A DNA stretch of 64,000 bases from Chloroflexi bacterium bin125. GTDB lineage: Bacteria; Chloroflexota; Dehalococcoidia; Bin125. The DNA is taken from contig MPNM01000016.1 in NCBI GenBank assembly GCA_002239025.1, forward strand, positions 1-64,000. The letters are read 5' to 3'. The notes under the pieces are model-generated. The model searched no databases, was not told the DNA's origin, and was given only the letters and a program-made list of their open reading frames with translations. Both the position numbers and the translations under genes were made by a program. Below are positions 1 through 10,600 of this stretch, one piece after another (position 1 is the stretch's first letter; the number at the start of each line of letters is the position of its first letter).

Positions 1-25
1 CCTGCCTGTTGGCTCTATCTGGTCG

Positions 26-95
26 TCGCCAGCCGACTCCCCTCTGTCACTCTGTGACATCTCCCCCCGCAAGGGGGGAGAGGGGAATTGAAGAT
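26..95 (+). repeat. Palindromic intergenic repeat, family A, copy 1
   Basis: The stretch contains two nested palindromes: GTCACTCTGTGAC, then a C-run/G-run hairpin with a GCAA loop. Close relatives lie at 43391-43463, 56436-56503, 63925-63985 (reverse) and, more diverged, 56361-56408 (reverse). All are intergenic, as expected of a REP/MITE-like family. Confidence 0.75.
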
Positions 96-171
96 TGTGC
101 ATCGGTCTCTTTTGGCGGGAGTCTCGACTCTCGCTCCGGGACCTCCTACACACTCGGTGCTGTTCGCTGCG

Positions 172-200
172 AGATACCCGCGGCAAGCGCGGGTATGACG
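172..200. repeat. Palindromic repeat, family C, copy 1
   Basis: An imperfect palindrome built from ATACCCGCGGCAAGCGCGGGTAT. The same motif occurs at 15418-15449 and 46364-46396, always between genes. It sits just downstream of the methyltransferase stop and could serve as its transcript end, but no U-tract follows. Confidence 0.6.
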
Positions 201-226
201 GAGTGCGGTGATCAGGCTGCCTCGGA

Positions 227-1252
227 CTACTCTGGCTTGCGTCCGTGGAGGAAGTACATCGGTGTAAAGATGCCCAGCCGACCGGCCTCGGCCATCGCTG
301 CGGCACACAGGTTCAGCTTCTGCGTGACATTGACCGATCCTTGCGGTACCACTCGCAGCGTTTCAAGCACTCGCAGTATGTTCGTCGTCAACTCGCGTCC
401 AATCCTCGTACTGCGAAAACTGGCAACGGACATGCCTGAGCCGACGAGCGGCTCGTACCAGGGGATAGAGGGACCAGGTTGGTTGATCAGGTCTCTCGTC
501 TCCAGCACCTCGAAGCCGGCATCATGCAATGCCTGATCGACCGTCGGACAATCGTCGATGTCGAGCAAACTGCCGCCAAGTTCGATATCGGCCTTGAGCT
601 TCAAGTGATATGCATCGTTTGGGTCGAAGCGATCGGTCAGACAGTACTCGTATGCGCCGAAACAGCCGCCCGGCTTGAGCACGCGAAACACCTCGCTGTA
701 GACACCGAGCTTGTTCGGCGCGTGGCAGGTCGCTTCGATGTCGTACACGGCATCGAATGTGTTGTCGGGCGTTTCGATGTTCATAAAGTCACAGTGCAGG
801 AACTCGGCCAGATCGGATAGCCCCGCTTCCTGGGTGAGCGTCTGCGCACGCTTGATTTGATAGGCGTTGGTGTTGACGCCAACGATGTTGGCGCCGGAAA
901 AGCGAGCAATCTCGATCAACGGACCACCGATGCCACAACCGATATCGGCCGCGAGCATGCCCGGTTTTAGACCGAGCTTGAGCGCCAGAAAATGCTCGTG
1001 TCGCGCGAGCGACGCCTTGAACGTCTCTCCGGGAACACGTGGCGCAAAGTGAAACGACCGGCCCCAGCCGAACTCGTAGAAGTCGGTCACCAGGTCGTAG
1101 TACAGATCCGCAAGCTTCCGGAAATCGTTCTGCTTCGTCTCCAGGTCACCGTCCTTGGCGTGGTAGAAGCCACGCTCGTACTCGTTGACGGCCGGAGCGA
1201 CGCCATCGGTCTGTTGCTTTTCCTTCAGAACATCAGAAAGTTTGACCGCCAT
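227..1252 (-). CDS. Sterol 24-C-methyltransferase-like SAM methyltransferase
   Basis: A 341-residue class I SAM-dependent methyltransferase. It carries the hallmarks of the Erg6/SMT family: the aromatic Y-Y-D...F-Y-E-F-G-W-G block at residues 51-64, the SAM-binding motif DIGCGIGGP at 103-111, and the diagnostic YDIEATCHAP at 170-179. It also has the usual C-terminal SMT region, and its length fits the family. In eukaryotes SMT alkylates C-24 of the sterol side chain. No sterol synthesis genes (squalene epoxidase, oxidosqualene cyclase) are visible in this window, so the substrate could be a scavenged host sterol or another lipid. Family assignment is strong; the exact reaction is inferred. 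It is transcribed divergently from the hydroxypyruvate isomerase gene, with about 117 bp between them. Confidence 0.85.
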   Translation of the reverse strand: MAVKLSDVLKEKQQTDGVAPAVNEYERGFYHAKDGDLETKQNDFRKLADLYYDLVTDFYEFGWGRSFHFAPRVPGETFKASLARHEHFLALKLGLKPGMLAADIGCGIGGPLIEIARFSGANIVGVNTNAYQIKRAQTLTQEAGLSDLAEFLHCDFMNIETPDNTFDAVYDIEATCHAPNKLGVYSEVFRVLKPGGCFGAYEYCLTDRFDPNDAYHLKLKADIELGGSLLDIDDCPTVDQALHDAGFEVLETRDLINQPGPSIPWYEPLVGSGMSVASFRSTRIGRELTTNILRVLETLRVVPQGSVNVTQKLNLCAAAMAEAGRLGIFTPMYFLHGRKPE

Positions 1253-1369
1253 CGAAGTGATTCCAGACCCGCATGCATTGCGTGTAGTTTCCGTGAGCGT
1301 AAGTGAAGGTCATGGCGATGTCGAACCACGGGGCCTTCGATGGATGGAGTCAGGGCGTAGCATGCGAGC

Positions 1370-2155
1370 ATGCCAGATCTTGCCGCGAGCGTGTCCTGGA
1401 TGTTCCAGGAGGCAGCGTTGCCCGATCGATTCGCGCTCGCCGCGGCGGTCGGCTTCCGCGCGGTCGAGATTCAAGCTCCCTACTCGGAGCCAGCAGAGCT
1501 GCTTGCAGCACGGATACAGGCCGCGCAGCTCGAAGCTGTCCTGATCAATACGCCCGTCGCATTGGCGGCGATTCCGGGCGAGGAGCATGCGTTCAGGGCA
1601 GGCATGGAAACAGCGCTCGAGTACGCACGCACTCTGAATTGTCGGCAGATCCATTGCCTGGCCGGGCGGACCAACGACCTTGCGGCTGAGTCGACCTTTG
1701 TCGAGAACGTGCGCTGGGCTGCCGACCAGGCCGCGTCGCAGGATGTCCGAATCATGCTGGAACCGCTGAACACGATCGACAATCCTGGCTACTTCCTTAC
1801 CAGCAGCGTCCAGACGCGGCGGATCATCGACCACGTGGCGCGACCGAACGTGCGAATGCAGTACGACTGCTATCACATGCAGATCATGGAAGGCCGCCTG
1901 GCCGACACCATTGCGGCCCAGCTCGAAGTGATCGGGCATGTCCAGATCAGCGGCGTCCCTGGTCGCTTTGAGCCCGACGCTGAGCAGGAGATCAACTACC
2001 CATACATTCTGTCGATGCTGGACGAGTTGGGCTTCGACGGCTGGGTCGGCTGCGAGTACCGACCGCGCGCGGGCACGTTGGCAGGCCTCGAATGGGCGCG
2101 GCCTTACGGTATCGGTAACGAGATTGCGATGGAGGACGAAGGGAACAACCGATGA
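1370..2155 (+). CDS. hyi: Hydroxypyruvate isomerase-like TIM-barrel protein
   Basis: A 261-residue xylose-isomerase-like TIM-barrel protein of the Hyi/OtnI group. Acidic residues expected in the active site appear in MLEPLN near residue 130 and in CEYRP near residue 230. A metal-ligand block of the type [12 protein letters not shown] lies between them. Hyi interconverts hydroxypyruvate and tartronate semialdehyde; OtnI relatives act on 2-oxo-tetronates. The stop overlaps the ATG of the next SDR gene by 4 bp, so the two are translationally coupled. An isomerase/SDR pair fits a short oxidation-isomerisation route for a small hydroxyacid, which is inference. Confidence 0.8.
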   Translation: MPDLAASVSWMFQEAALPDRFALAAAVGFRAVEIQAPYSEPAELLAARIQAAQLEAVLINTPVALAAIPGEEHAFRAGMETALEYARTLNCRQIHCLAGRTNDLAAESTFVENVRWAADQAASQDVRIMLEPLNTIDNPGYFLTSSVQTRRIIDHVARPNVRMQYDCYHMQIMEGRLADTIAAQLEVIGHVQISGVPGRFEPDAEQEINYPYILSMLDELGFDGWVGCEYRPRAGTLAGLEWARPYGIGNEIAMEDEGNNR

Positions 2156-2916
2156 CAGAAGATACAAAGATTAAAGTGGCGATCGTGACCGGCGCAGGGA
2201 CAGGTGTTGGCCGAGCCTCGGCACTGGGACTGCTGCGTGACGGCTGGACGGTCGTACTGACAGGTAGGCGGTTGAACCTCCTCGAAGAGACCCAGCAGAT
2301 GGCCGGCGACGATGCCGAGCGAACGCTGGTCATGACCAGCGACGTGACCGACGCGGACTCAGTGTCGGCGCTGTTTGCGCGAGTGCGCGAGGAGTATGGA
2401 CGGCTGGACCTGGTCTTCAACAACGCCGGCGGCGGCGCGCCTCCCGTACTGCTGGAAGATCTGAAGCTGGAGCAGTGGCAGCGGGTTGTCGACCTGAACC
2501 TGACCGGGTCGTTCCTCTGCACACAGGAGGCGTTTCGAATCATGAAGGATCAGGATCCGCGCGGCGGCCGGATCATCAACAACGGCTCAATCTCGGCCGA
2601 CCGGCCGCGACCGAACTCATCGCCCTACACCGCGACCAAGCACGCGCTGACTGGCTTAACGAAGGCGACGGCGCTCGACGGTCGCAAGTACGACATCGCC
2701 TGTGGCCAGATCGACATCGGCAACGCACTCACGGAAATGACCGCTGGAATGGGCCGAGGAGTTCCGCAGCCAAGCGGCGAGCGCATGCCCGAGCCCACCT
2801 TCGATGTCGAACACGTGGCCGACGCCATCGTCTACATGGCCAACCTACCGCTCGACGCGAATGTCCCCTTCATCACCGTGATGGCAACAAAGATGCCACT
2901 GTTCGGCCGGGGCTAG
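2152..2916 (+). CDS. SDR family oxidoreductase
   Basis: A 254-residue classical short-chain dehydrogenase/reductase. The NAD(P)-binding glycine motif TGAGTGVG is at residues 14-21, NNAGGG near 90, the catalytic Ser in the NGSIS segment, and Y-T-A-T-K as the YxxxK dyad. A basic RR after the second beta strand (TGRR) suggests NADP. It overlaps the upstream isomerase gene by ATGA, so they form one transcription unit. The substrate cannot be read from the sequence; partnership with the isomerase suggests a hydroxyacid or semialdehyde. Confidence 0.85.
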   Translation: MTEDTKIKVAIVTGAGTGVGRASALGLLRDGWTVVLTGRRLNLLEETQQMAGDDAERTLVMTSDVTDADSVSALFARVREEYGRLDLVFNNAGGGAPPVLLEDLKLEQWQRVVDLNLTGSFLCTQEAFRIMKDQDPRGGRIINNGSISADRPRPNSSPYTATKHALTGLTKATALDGRKYDIACGQIDIGNALTEMTAGMGRGVPQPSGERMPEPTFDVEHVADAIVYMANLPLDANVPFITVMATKMPLFGRG

Positions 2917-3010
2917 GACGTTTACTCTCCGTTGCCCGCGCGCGCAGAACGAGGACTGGGTCCCGTGACAAGCACTGGGCATCGAAAAATGAAGCACTTC
3001 AGCTCGACGA

Positions 3011-4501
3011 CTAATCCAACTTCGGATCGACTTCATCCCAGCGCAGTACCGGGCGACGGGCTGCTTTGGTCTCGTCGAGGCGGCGGATGGGGGCTGTCCA
3101 GGGCGCTCCGTGGAGGGTGTCGGGATCGCTAGCCGCTTCTTCGGCGATGGCGATCAACGCTTCGGCAAGCGCCTCGATTGCCTCGGGCGGTTCCGTTTCC
3201 GTCGGTTCGATCATCAACGCCTCTTCGACGATCAAAGGAAAGTACACAGTAGGCGGGTGAAAACCATGGTCGATCAGGCGCTTGGCCATGTCGTAGGTGC
3301 GCACATCGTGCTCTCGGCGCTGGCGCGATCCGGAGAAGACCACCTCATGCAGGACGGGGCGGTCATAGGGCAAGTCATAGTGGCCGTGTAGCAATACTCG
3401 CAAGTAGTTGGCGTTGAGCACGGCCTGCCCGGAAACCGCCCGCAGCCCGTCGAGGCCGAGCGCGCGCATGTAGGCGTAGGCGCGGAGCAACACCCCCACA
3501 TTGCCGTGGAACTGTTGCAGACGGCCGATGCTGCGTTCCGGTGCGATGAGCTGTACCAGGCCATCGTCGTCCTCGGCGAGGACAGGCGTCGGCAGGTAGG
3601 GCGCCAGCTCCTCGGTGCAGCAGACAGGTCCTGCGCCTGGTCCGCCCCCACCGTGCGGCGTGCTGAAGTTCTTGTGCAGATTGAGGTGGGCTACGTCGAA
3701 TCCAAGATCGCCGTAGCGGATGCGACCCATGATCGCGTTGAGGTTTGCCCCATCGGCGTAGAGATATGCGCCTGCGTCGTGGATCAACCCGGCGACTTCC
3801 TCGATGCCGTTTTCCCACAGCCCAAGTGTGTTCGGCACCGTGACCATCACGCCGGCGACAGTTTCATCCAGCTCACGTTCGATAGTCGCCCGGTCGAGTG
3901 AGCCGTCCTCGGCGGTTGGCAGATGCGTGACGGTGAAGCCGGCCATCGCGGCCGTCGCCGGATTAGTGCCATGCGCCGAGTCGGGCACCAGGATGCGGCG
4001 ACGCTGTTCGAGCTCCCCGCGATCCTCGAGGGCACGGGTGATCATCAGCACGCCCGCGAGCTCTCCCTGGGCCCCGGCGGCAGGCGCCAGGCTGACTTCT
4101 GGTAAACCCGTAATCTCCGCCAGACCCTGGCGCAGCTCCATCAAAGTGCGCAGCGTGCCTTGCGCCTCTTCCACCGGGGACTGCGGATGGGCATCGGCGA
4201 AATCCGGCAGCGACGCGATCAGGTCGTTGACCTTTGGGTTGTACTTCATCGTGCAGGAACCGAGCGGGTACGTGCCCGAGTCGATCCCGTAGTTCCGAGC
4301 AGAGAGCGCCGTGTAGTAGCGCACCAACTCGCCCTGGCTCATCTCAGGCAGCCGGACCGAGTCGCGCAGCAGGTGAGCGTCGGGCAGTGGTGTTGCGTCG
4401 CCGGACCAGACAGGGACGTCAACGGCTCTGCGTCCGGTCTCGCCGCGGTCGAAACTCAGCCGAGCTCCGAAATCCTCGCTACGGAGCCCGGGCGCCGTCA
4501 C
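3011..4501 (-). CDS. gcvPB: Glycine dehydrogenase (decarboxylating) subunit 2
   Basis: A 496-residue C-terminal-half P-protein. The PLP-binding lysine is seen in NLHKNFSTPHGGGGPG near residue 275, as in bacterial GcvPB. Together with GcvPA it decarboxylates glycine and passes the aminomethyl group to the lipoyl arm of GcvH. It is the last gene of the operon and its start overlaps the gcvPA stop by 4 bp (4498-4501). The length matches the split-P-protein form found in many Chloroflexota, Firmicutes and archaea. No intrinsic terminator is evident after the stop. Confidence 0.95.
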   Translation of the reverse strand: MTAPGLRSEDFGARLSFDRGETGRRAVDVPVWSGDATPLPDAHLLRDSVRLPEMSQGELVRYYTALSARNYGIDSGTYPLGSCTMKYNPKVNDLIASLPDFADAHPQSPVEEAQGTLRTLMELRQGLAEITGLPEVSLAPAAGAQGELAGVLMITRALEDRGELEQRRRILVPDSAHGTNPATAAMAGFTVTHLPTAEDGSLDRATIERELDETVAGVMVTVPNTLGLWENGIEEVAGLIHDAGAYLYADGANLNAIMGRIRYGDLGFDVAHLNLHKNFSTPHGGGGPGAGPVCCTEELAPYLPTPVLAEDDDGLVQLIAPERSIGRLQQFHGNVGVLLRAYAYMRALGLDGLRAVSGQAVLNANYLRVLLHGHYDLPYDRPVLHEVVFSGSRQRREHDVRTYDMAKRLIDHGFHPPTVYFPLIVEEALMIEPTETEPPEAIEALAEALIAIAEEAASDPDTLHGAPWTAPIRRLDETKAARRPVLRWDEVDPKLD

Positions 4502-5865
4502 GCCTCGTCTCCAATCGACGTCAGTGCCTCAATCAGGGTGTCAACGTGCGCGTCGGGCGTGGCCTCAGTGACGCAGAACATGAGCGCATTGTGAGCCTCA
4601 GGCTCAGCACGATCAGAGACATCGAAGCCGGCGGTGATTCCTCGTTCGGACAATCGAACGGCGAGTTCAGAGGCAGGAATCGGTCCACGCACGAGGAATT
4701 CCTGGAACCACGGGCCTCGCTCCGGGACATCGAACCCGGGAAGGCTCGCGATTCGTCGGGCGGCGTCGTGTGCGCGCTGGTAGCAGAGTTCAGCCGATTC
4801 TCGCAGACCGCGTGGACCGAGCGCCTGGACGGCAATCGTGAAGCTCAGCGCGATCAACGCCTGGGCCGTCGAGACGTTGGATGTCGCCCGCTCTCGGCGG
4901 ATGAACTGTTCTCGCGCCTGCAACGTGAGCACATAGCCGGTGCGCGGCTCGCCTTCGCCACCTTCGGGTCCGTGCAGCTCGTTCGTCCGGCCGACGATAC
5001 GACCCGGCATCTGCCGCATGTACGGCAGACCGGCTGCGAACAACCCCAGCGAAGGTCCGCCGAAGGCGGGGGCTCCGGCCAGATCGCGACCTTCGCCGGT
5101 GACGATGTCGGCGCCTGCGTCGCCAGGAGCTTTGAGCATTCCCAGGGCAAATGGGTCGGCGACGGCGACCATGAGCGCTCCACGATCATGTGCGACGTTC
5201 GCGAGCGGCTCCAGATCCACGATCGTGCCGAGAAAATCCGGTTGTTGGACGACGAGGCATGCGTGTTCATCGCTGACCGCATCTGCCGTAGCGATGGAGT
5301 CGACCCGCAAGCCGGCGCCGCGGGCGTAGGTCGATACGACCTCTGCTGTGCCAGGGTGAATCGGTTCCAGCAGTGCAACGGCCCGCCGTTTCGTGACTCG
5401 TACGGCCAGCAGACAGGCCTCGGCCGTAGCGCTGGCGACGTCGTAGAGTCCGACGTTGGCGACATCCATGCCTGTCAACTCACACACGACCGACTGAAAC
5501 TCGAACCCCGATTGCAACGTGCCCTGGCTGATCTCGGGCTGATATGGCGTGTATGCGGTAACAAACTCTGACCTGCTGGTCAGATGCGAAGCGATGGCAG
5601 GAATCGAGCGCCGATAGGCTCCCGCGCCGAGGAAACTGGGTCGTGTAGGAGCAGCATTTGTTGCTGCACGCTCCTGGAGCAGCGCGATCAGCTCGGGCTC
5701 GGTCAATGCAGGCGGAAGCTCGATGGCTGGATCGCGCAGGTCAGCGGGCAGGTCGGCGAACAACGCGTCAAGATCGGTGACGCCGACGCGCTCCAGCATG
5801 CGTGCTCGGTCGGCCTCGGTGGCTGGAATGTACGGATGCGGAGACCCGGCGAGCGACGAACTCAT
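4498..5865 (-). CDS. gcvPA: Glycine dehydrogenase (decarboxylating) subunit 1
   Basis: A 455-residue N-terminal-half P-protein. It begins with HPYIPATEADRARMLERVG, typical of GcvPA, and contains the expected FLGAGAYRRSIP and YTPYQPEISQGTLQ blocks. It forms the heterotetrameric P-protein with GcvPB. The gene lies 2 bp after the gcvH stop and overlaps gcvPB by 4 bp. Everything expected of an active glycine cleavage system is present here except the shared lipoamide dehydrogenase (Lpd), which is probably encoded elsewhere. Confidence 0.95.
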   Translation of the reverse strand: MSSSLAGSPHPYIPATEADRARMLERVGVTDLDALFADLPADLRDPAIELPPALTEPELIALLQERAATNAAPTRPSFLGAGAYRRSIPAIASHLTSRSEFVTAYTPYQPEISQGTLQSGFEFQSVVCELTGMDVANVGLYDVASATAEACLLAVRVTKRRAVALLEPIHPGTAEVVSTYARGAGLRVDSIATADAVSDEHACLVVQQPDFLGTIVDLEPLANVAHDRGALMVAVADPFALGMLKAPGDAGADIVTGEGRDLAGAPAFGGPSLGLFAAGLPYMRQMPGRIVGRTNELHGPEGGEGEPRTGYVLTLQAREQFIRRERATSNVSTAQALIALSFTIAVQALGPRGLRESAELCYQRAHDAARRIASLPGFDVPERGPWFQEFLVRGPIPASELAVRLSERGITAGFDVSDRAEPEAHNALMFCVTEATPDAHVDTLIEALTSIGDEA

Positions 5866-5867
5866 CG

Positions 5868-6272
5868 CTAGTCCTCCGGAAGAAGCTCGCGGTACGCGGC
5901 GGCATCGAGCAGGGCGTCCAGCTCCGTTTCGTCGGAAATGCGAACGCGCACGATCCAGCCCTCGTCGAAGGGAGACTCATTGACTAGCTCCGGCCGATCC
6001 TCGAGTTCTCCGTTGATGGCGATGAGCTCACCGGTGACCGGGGCGAACAACTCGGCGACGGTCTTGGCCGACTCGATCTCGCCGAACGGTGCACCGGCGG
6101 TGAGAGCGGTGCCCTCGGCCGGTAACTCCAGATAGACGACATCTCCCAATTGTTCCTGCGCAAACTCGGTCACGCCGATCGTGACTTCGTCCGGGCTGTC
6201 GTCCTCACGTCGCAACCATTCGTGGTCGGGTGTGTAGCGCAGGTTCTCGGGCGTTTCGTATTCCATGGTCAA
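5868..6272 (-). CDS. gcvH: Glycine cleavage system H protein
   Basis: A 134-residue lipoyl carrier. The lipoylation lysine lies in FGEIESAKTVAELFAPV (residues 65-81), matching the family motif ESxK. It shuttles the aminomethyl group between the P and T proteins. Its ATG overlaps the gcvT stop (ATGA, 6269-6272). A second in-frame ATG two codons later is possible but does not change the product materially. Length and motif are normal. Confidence 0.95.
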   Translation of the reverse strand: MTMEYETPENLRYTPDHEWLRREDDSPDEVTIGVTEFAQEQLGDVVYLELPAEGTALTAGAPFGEIESAKTVAELFAPVTGELIAINGELEDRPELVNESPFDEGWIVRVRISDETELDALLDAAAYRELLPED

Positions 6273-7378
6273 GAGTCCTTTGGTGTTCGATAAAACGGCC
6301 TGCGTACCACTTCAACGGGAAGCGCACGACCGCGTACATCGACTTCGAGCATCGTGCCACGCCTGGCAAGTTCGACCGGCAAGTATGCCATGCCGATTCC
6401 AAGCCGCAGGCTCGGGCTGTGGCCACCGCTCGTCAAGCGCGCGACCACGTCGCCGCTGTCAGGATCGCTGACCTCGTAGCCCCTCCTGATCACGCCTCGT
6501 TCGCGAGCGGCCAGGTGCGCCAATCGGCGTGTTCGTGGTCTCTCTTTGGCCGCGACCAGCGCCTCGCGACCGGTGAATGGGGCGTCGTCATCGAGACTCA
6601 CGGCGAAGCCGAGGCCAGCCTCGTAGGGATGCGTGGTCGCGTCGATATCGTTGCCGTGCAATGGCAGCGCCGCCTCTAGCCTGAGCGTGTCGCGGGCGCC
6701 CAGTCCAGCGGGAGTCGCGCCGCCCTCGATGAATGCGTCCCACAGTTCCTCGGCGCGATCAGCGCCGACGATGCACTCGCCGCCGTCTTCCCCGGTGTAC
6801 CCCGTTCGGGCCATCAGAACCGGCGATCCTCGCCAGTCCAGCTCGATGCAATCACGCGGCTCCATCGCCGCGACGCGTTCGCCAAGGACGTTTCCGAGCA
6901 ACTCCATCGCTTCCGGACCCTGAACCGCCAGCAGCACAGTTTCCGGTGTGACCTCGCTGGCCATATCGCCGGCGACTTCCTGCAGACGCCTGAAGTCCTG
7001 GTCGGCGTTGGCGGCATTGTGGATCACCAGCCAACGGTCGTTCGGCAGGTGGTAGATGAAGACATCGTCTTCGATCCCACCGTCCTCGTTGCAGTAGAGC
7101 GAGTAGTGCGCTTTGCCGACGGGCAGCGCCGTGACATCGAAGGTCGTCACGGAGCGCAGCAGCTCGGCCGCCCTCGGACCCTGGACCCAGGCGCGGGCCA
7201 GGTGCGAGACGTCGAAGATGCCCACACGCTCCCGCACAGCGTGGTGCTCGGCGACGATGCCCTCGTACTGGAGCGGCATCTCCCAGCCGGCAAAAGGCGC
7301 AAATCGCGCGCCGAGCGCCTGATGGCGCTCGCGCAGGACCAGGTGGGTCAATGCGCCGGGACTGCCATGGTCGGTCAT
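6269..7378 (-). CDS. gcvT: Aminomethyltransferase (glycine cleavage T protein)
   Basis: A 369-residue T protein. The N-terminal half has FAPFAGWEMPLQYEG and FDVSHLARAWVQGP, followed by the C-terminal beta-barrel. It transfers the one-carbon unit to tetrahydrofolate. The ATG at 7378 is chosen because the protein then begins MTDHGSPGALTHLVLRERH, in register with the family; the frame stays open for another 36 codons upstream without conserved sequence. It is the first gene of the gcvT-H-PA-PB operon. The upstream 200 bp show no glycine riboswitch that could be recognised by eye. Confidence 0.93.
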   Translation of the reverse strand: MTDHGSPGALTHLVLRERHQALGARFAPFAGWEMPLQYEGIVAEHHAVRERVGIFDVSHLARAWVQGPRAAELLRSVTTFDVTALPVGKAHYSLYCNEDGGIEDDVFIYHLPNDRWLVIHNAANADQDFRRLQEVAGDMASEVTPETVLLAVQGPEAMELLGNVLGERVAAMEPRDCIELDWRGSPVLMARTGYTGEDGGECIVGADRAEELWDAFIEGGATPAGLGARDTLRLEAALPLHGNDIDATTHPYEAGLGFAVSLDDDAPFTGREALVAAKERPRTRRLAHLAARERGVIRRGYEVSDPDSGDVVARLTSGGHSPSLRLGIGMAYLPVELARRGTMLEVDVRGRALPVEVVRRPFYRTPKDS

Positions 7379-7507
7379 CGCTGTCACTGTATCGATTGCT
7401 CGGTGTCGTCGGAAAACGTCCAGATGGACAGTTTGTGTTCGATTTAGCCAAATCATCCGCCCTGCCAAATTCCCACGTCTGCACATAGCGCTTTCCCTAT
7501 TGAGTTC

Positions 7508-7536
7508 TTGACAACAGTGTTAGCCCCGCATAGCAC
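7508..7536 (+). promoter_or_regulatory. Possible sigma70-type promoter of the M16 protease gene
   Basis: A perfect TTGACA at 7508-7513 is followed after 17 bp by TAGCAC (7531-7536), only a weak -10. It is correctly oriented about 120 bp before the protease start. The call rests on the -35 only. Confidence 0.3.
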
Positions 7537-7658
7537 ATTGGGAGTTCCGATATGACAGCACGTAGGCGGCAGCGTGGGAAAATGGCTCCTGCGTTTGTTC
7601 TCAAGTGGGAACAGTGGGTAGGGCGCTCAGAGCGACATCTAGACGAGGGGCAAGGCAG

Positions 7659-10600
7659 TTGAACCTGAAACTGAAGTCGATCATTGCCGTTGTCCTCATC
7701 ACGTTGCTGGCGCTGGCATGGGCCGGCTGCTCTGACGACATCCCGTCTGTCCCGCAGGAGGAGCCCGCCAGGACAACCACGACCGCACCAGCGTCGTCCA
7801 CGGAGGAACAGTCATCGGCTGCCGCTGAAGAAGAAGAAGAAAAGGCTCAGGAAGCTGCCGAACAACCATCCCAGGCCGAGGCCGACGAATCCGAAGCCGA
7901 GGAAGAGGCGGTCGCTGAGGAGCCCGAGGAGGCCGCCGACAAAGAGGAATCCGTCGAGGAAGCCGCTCCCGAACCAGCCCCGTGGATGCCCGACGCTCCG
8001 CTGCCATTCGACCCCAGCGTCGTCCGTGGCACGCTCAGCAATGGACTGACCTACTTCATCAAGCACAACACCGAACCGCAGGACCGAGCACAACTGTCGC
8101 TAGTGGTGCGCGCAGGGTCGCTGTTTGAGGAAGAAGAGCAGCGAGGTCTGGCCCACTTCCTCGAGCACATGGCCTTCAACGGGACCGAGCGCTTCGCCAA
8201 ACAGGAGATTGTCGACTACATCGAGTCGATCGGCAGCAGTTTCGGCGCGCATCTGAACGCCGGCACCAGCTACGACTACACCGTGTACTGGCTGGAAGTC
8301 CCGACTGACGACCCAGAGATCCTGGAGACCGCGTTCCAGATCCTGAGTGACTGGGCGTTCGCGATCAGTCTGGAGACGGAAGAGATCGAGCTGGAGCGGG
8401 GCGTGGTGCTGGAGGAGTGGCGGCTCTTCCAGGGCTTCGGATCGCGCTTCCAGACCAATCTCTACCCCTTGCTCTTCGGCGACTCCCGCTACACCGAGCG
8501 AGACCCCATCGGACTGGTCGAGATCATCGAGACCGCTCCGGTAGAACAGTTCCAGGCGTTCTACGAGCGCTGGTATCGGCCCGACCTGATGTCGTTGGTC
8601 GCCGTCGGTGAGTTTGACATGGAGGAGATCGAGGCCAAGATCACGCAGCACTTCGCGCCGCCGCCTGAAGGCGAGGCGTACCAGGAGCGCGCGGCTGTTA
8701 CTGAACCCACTGATAGACCCAGCTACGACGTGCCCGACAACGAGACGCCAATCGTCGACGTGTTCACCGACCCTGAAGCCCCCGTCACTCAACTCACACT
8801 GGTCCGCAAACTCGCGCCCGACAACGGCGCCGACCTGGCCACGTTCCGGCGCGGAGTCGTGGAAGAGCTCGCGTTCATGATGCTCAACGCTCGACTGTTC
8901 GAGCGCGGCCAGGAAGCCGATCCGCCCTGGTTGTACTCCGGCGCAGGCGGCGGGGCGTTTGTCGAGCCGCTTGACATTCAGACGTTCACGATCCTGACCG
9001 AACAGGACGGCGTCGAAGATGGATTTGCAGCACTGCTGGAAGAAATGCAGCGCATCGCCCAGCATGGGTTCACTGGCGCTGAGTTGGAACGAGAAAGCGA
9101 CAATCTGCTGAGCTCGGTCGAGAGCAGGTACAAGCAGCGCGATCAGCTTGAATCGTCGCAGCTCGCAAATGCCATCCGCAATCACATCCTTGGCGGACCG
9201 CCAGTCGCTGGTATCGAAGCTGAATGGGACCTGTACCAGCAGTTGCTCCCGCAGATCACGCTGGACGAAGTGGATGAGGTCGGTGCATCGTGGAGCGAGT
9301 CGCGCAACACGGTGCTCCTGGTGCTTGGTCCGGAAGGCATCGAGATCGGCGAAGAAGGAGCATTGGCCGCGAGCTTGCGGACGCAACTTGATGGCGCCGA
9401 CGCCCTGGTAATCGATCCCTATGCCGAGGAGTTCGACGACGTTCCCCTGCTCGCTGCAATCCCGACCGCCGGCAGCATCGTTGAAGAAACGCAGATCGAA
9501 TCGATTGACGCTGTGCAATGGACGCTCTCCAATGGCATCACGGTGATCGCCAAGCAGACCGACTTCAAGAACGACGAAGTGCAGTTCAGCGCATACAGCC
9601 CGGGTGGTCATTCATTGGTCGCCGACGAAGACTACGCCTCGGCGCAGTACGCCGCCGAGCTGGTCAACGGTAGCGGCGTCGGTCCCCATGACCGCGTCGC
9701 GCTGGACAGATTGCTGACGGGCAAGCGGGTCTCGGTTTCCACCTACATCGGAGAACTGCACGAGGGTTTGGGAGGCAGCGCCTCACCTGAAGACCTGGAG
9801 ACCCTCTTCCAGCTCATCACGCTGTACGCCACCGAGGCGAGTATCGATCCGGACTACTTCAAGACCTTCGAGTCGCGATTGCGCACTTCGGCCGAACTCC
9901 GGCCAACCCAGCCGGACGCGGTGCTCTACGACCGCGCCAACATATTGCTCAGCCAGGGACACCTGCGCCGACGTCCGCTGTCGCTGGAGGTAGTCGAGGA
10001 TCTCGATTTCGAGCGCGCCGCAGCAGTCTACGCCGATCGTTTCGCCGACCTGGGCGACTCCACGTTTGTGTTTGTCGGGGCGTTTGACTGGGACGAACTG
10101 CGTTCCTACTCCGCTACCTACCTTGCCAGTCTGCCGACCAGCGGCCGGACCGAGCAGTGGCAGGATGTCAATGTCGATCCGCCAGAGGGCGTGACCGACG
10201 AAATCGTCTACAGCGGCATCGAGCCACGCAGCCAGACGGTCTGGGTCTTCGCCGGCGATGCGGAGTGGACCGACGAGCAGGCTCTGGCACTCAGAGTTGC
10301 AGGCGAGATGCTGACCACGCGTCTGCGAGAACGTCTGCGCGAGGCACTCGGCGGCACCTATTTCGTCCAGGTCAGCACCAGGGCCAGGCGATTGCCGGAC
10401 GAGGAGTACCAGGTCGCCATCATCTACGGCAGCGATCCCGACCGCGTCGACGAGCTCTTGGGCGAGGTCGCGATCGAAATCGAGTGGCTCAAGAACGGTG
10501 GCGAACAGAGTTATCTGGACACCGTCAAGGAGCAGTTGCGCACGTCGCGTGAGGAACAGGTCAGGGACAACGGCTTCTGGCTCAACCAGATCGTGTCGAT

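Noticed and set aside
7379-7600. Search for a glycine riboswitch upstream of gcvT
   Set aside because: No GGAGAG/aptamer core or tandem aptamer pattern could be seen on the minus strand.
8100-9611. 503-codon minus-strand frame within the M16 gene
   Set aside because: It is a shadow of the biased codon use of the real gene and lacks domains.
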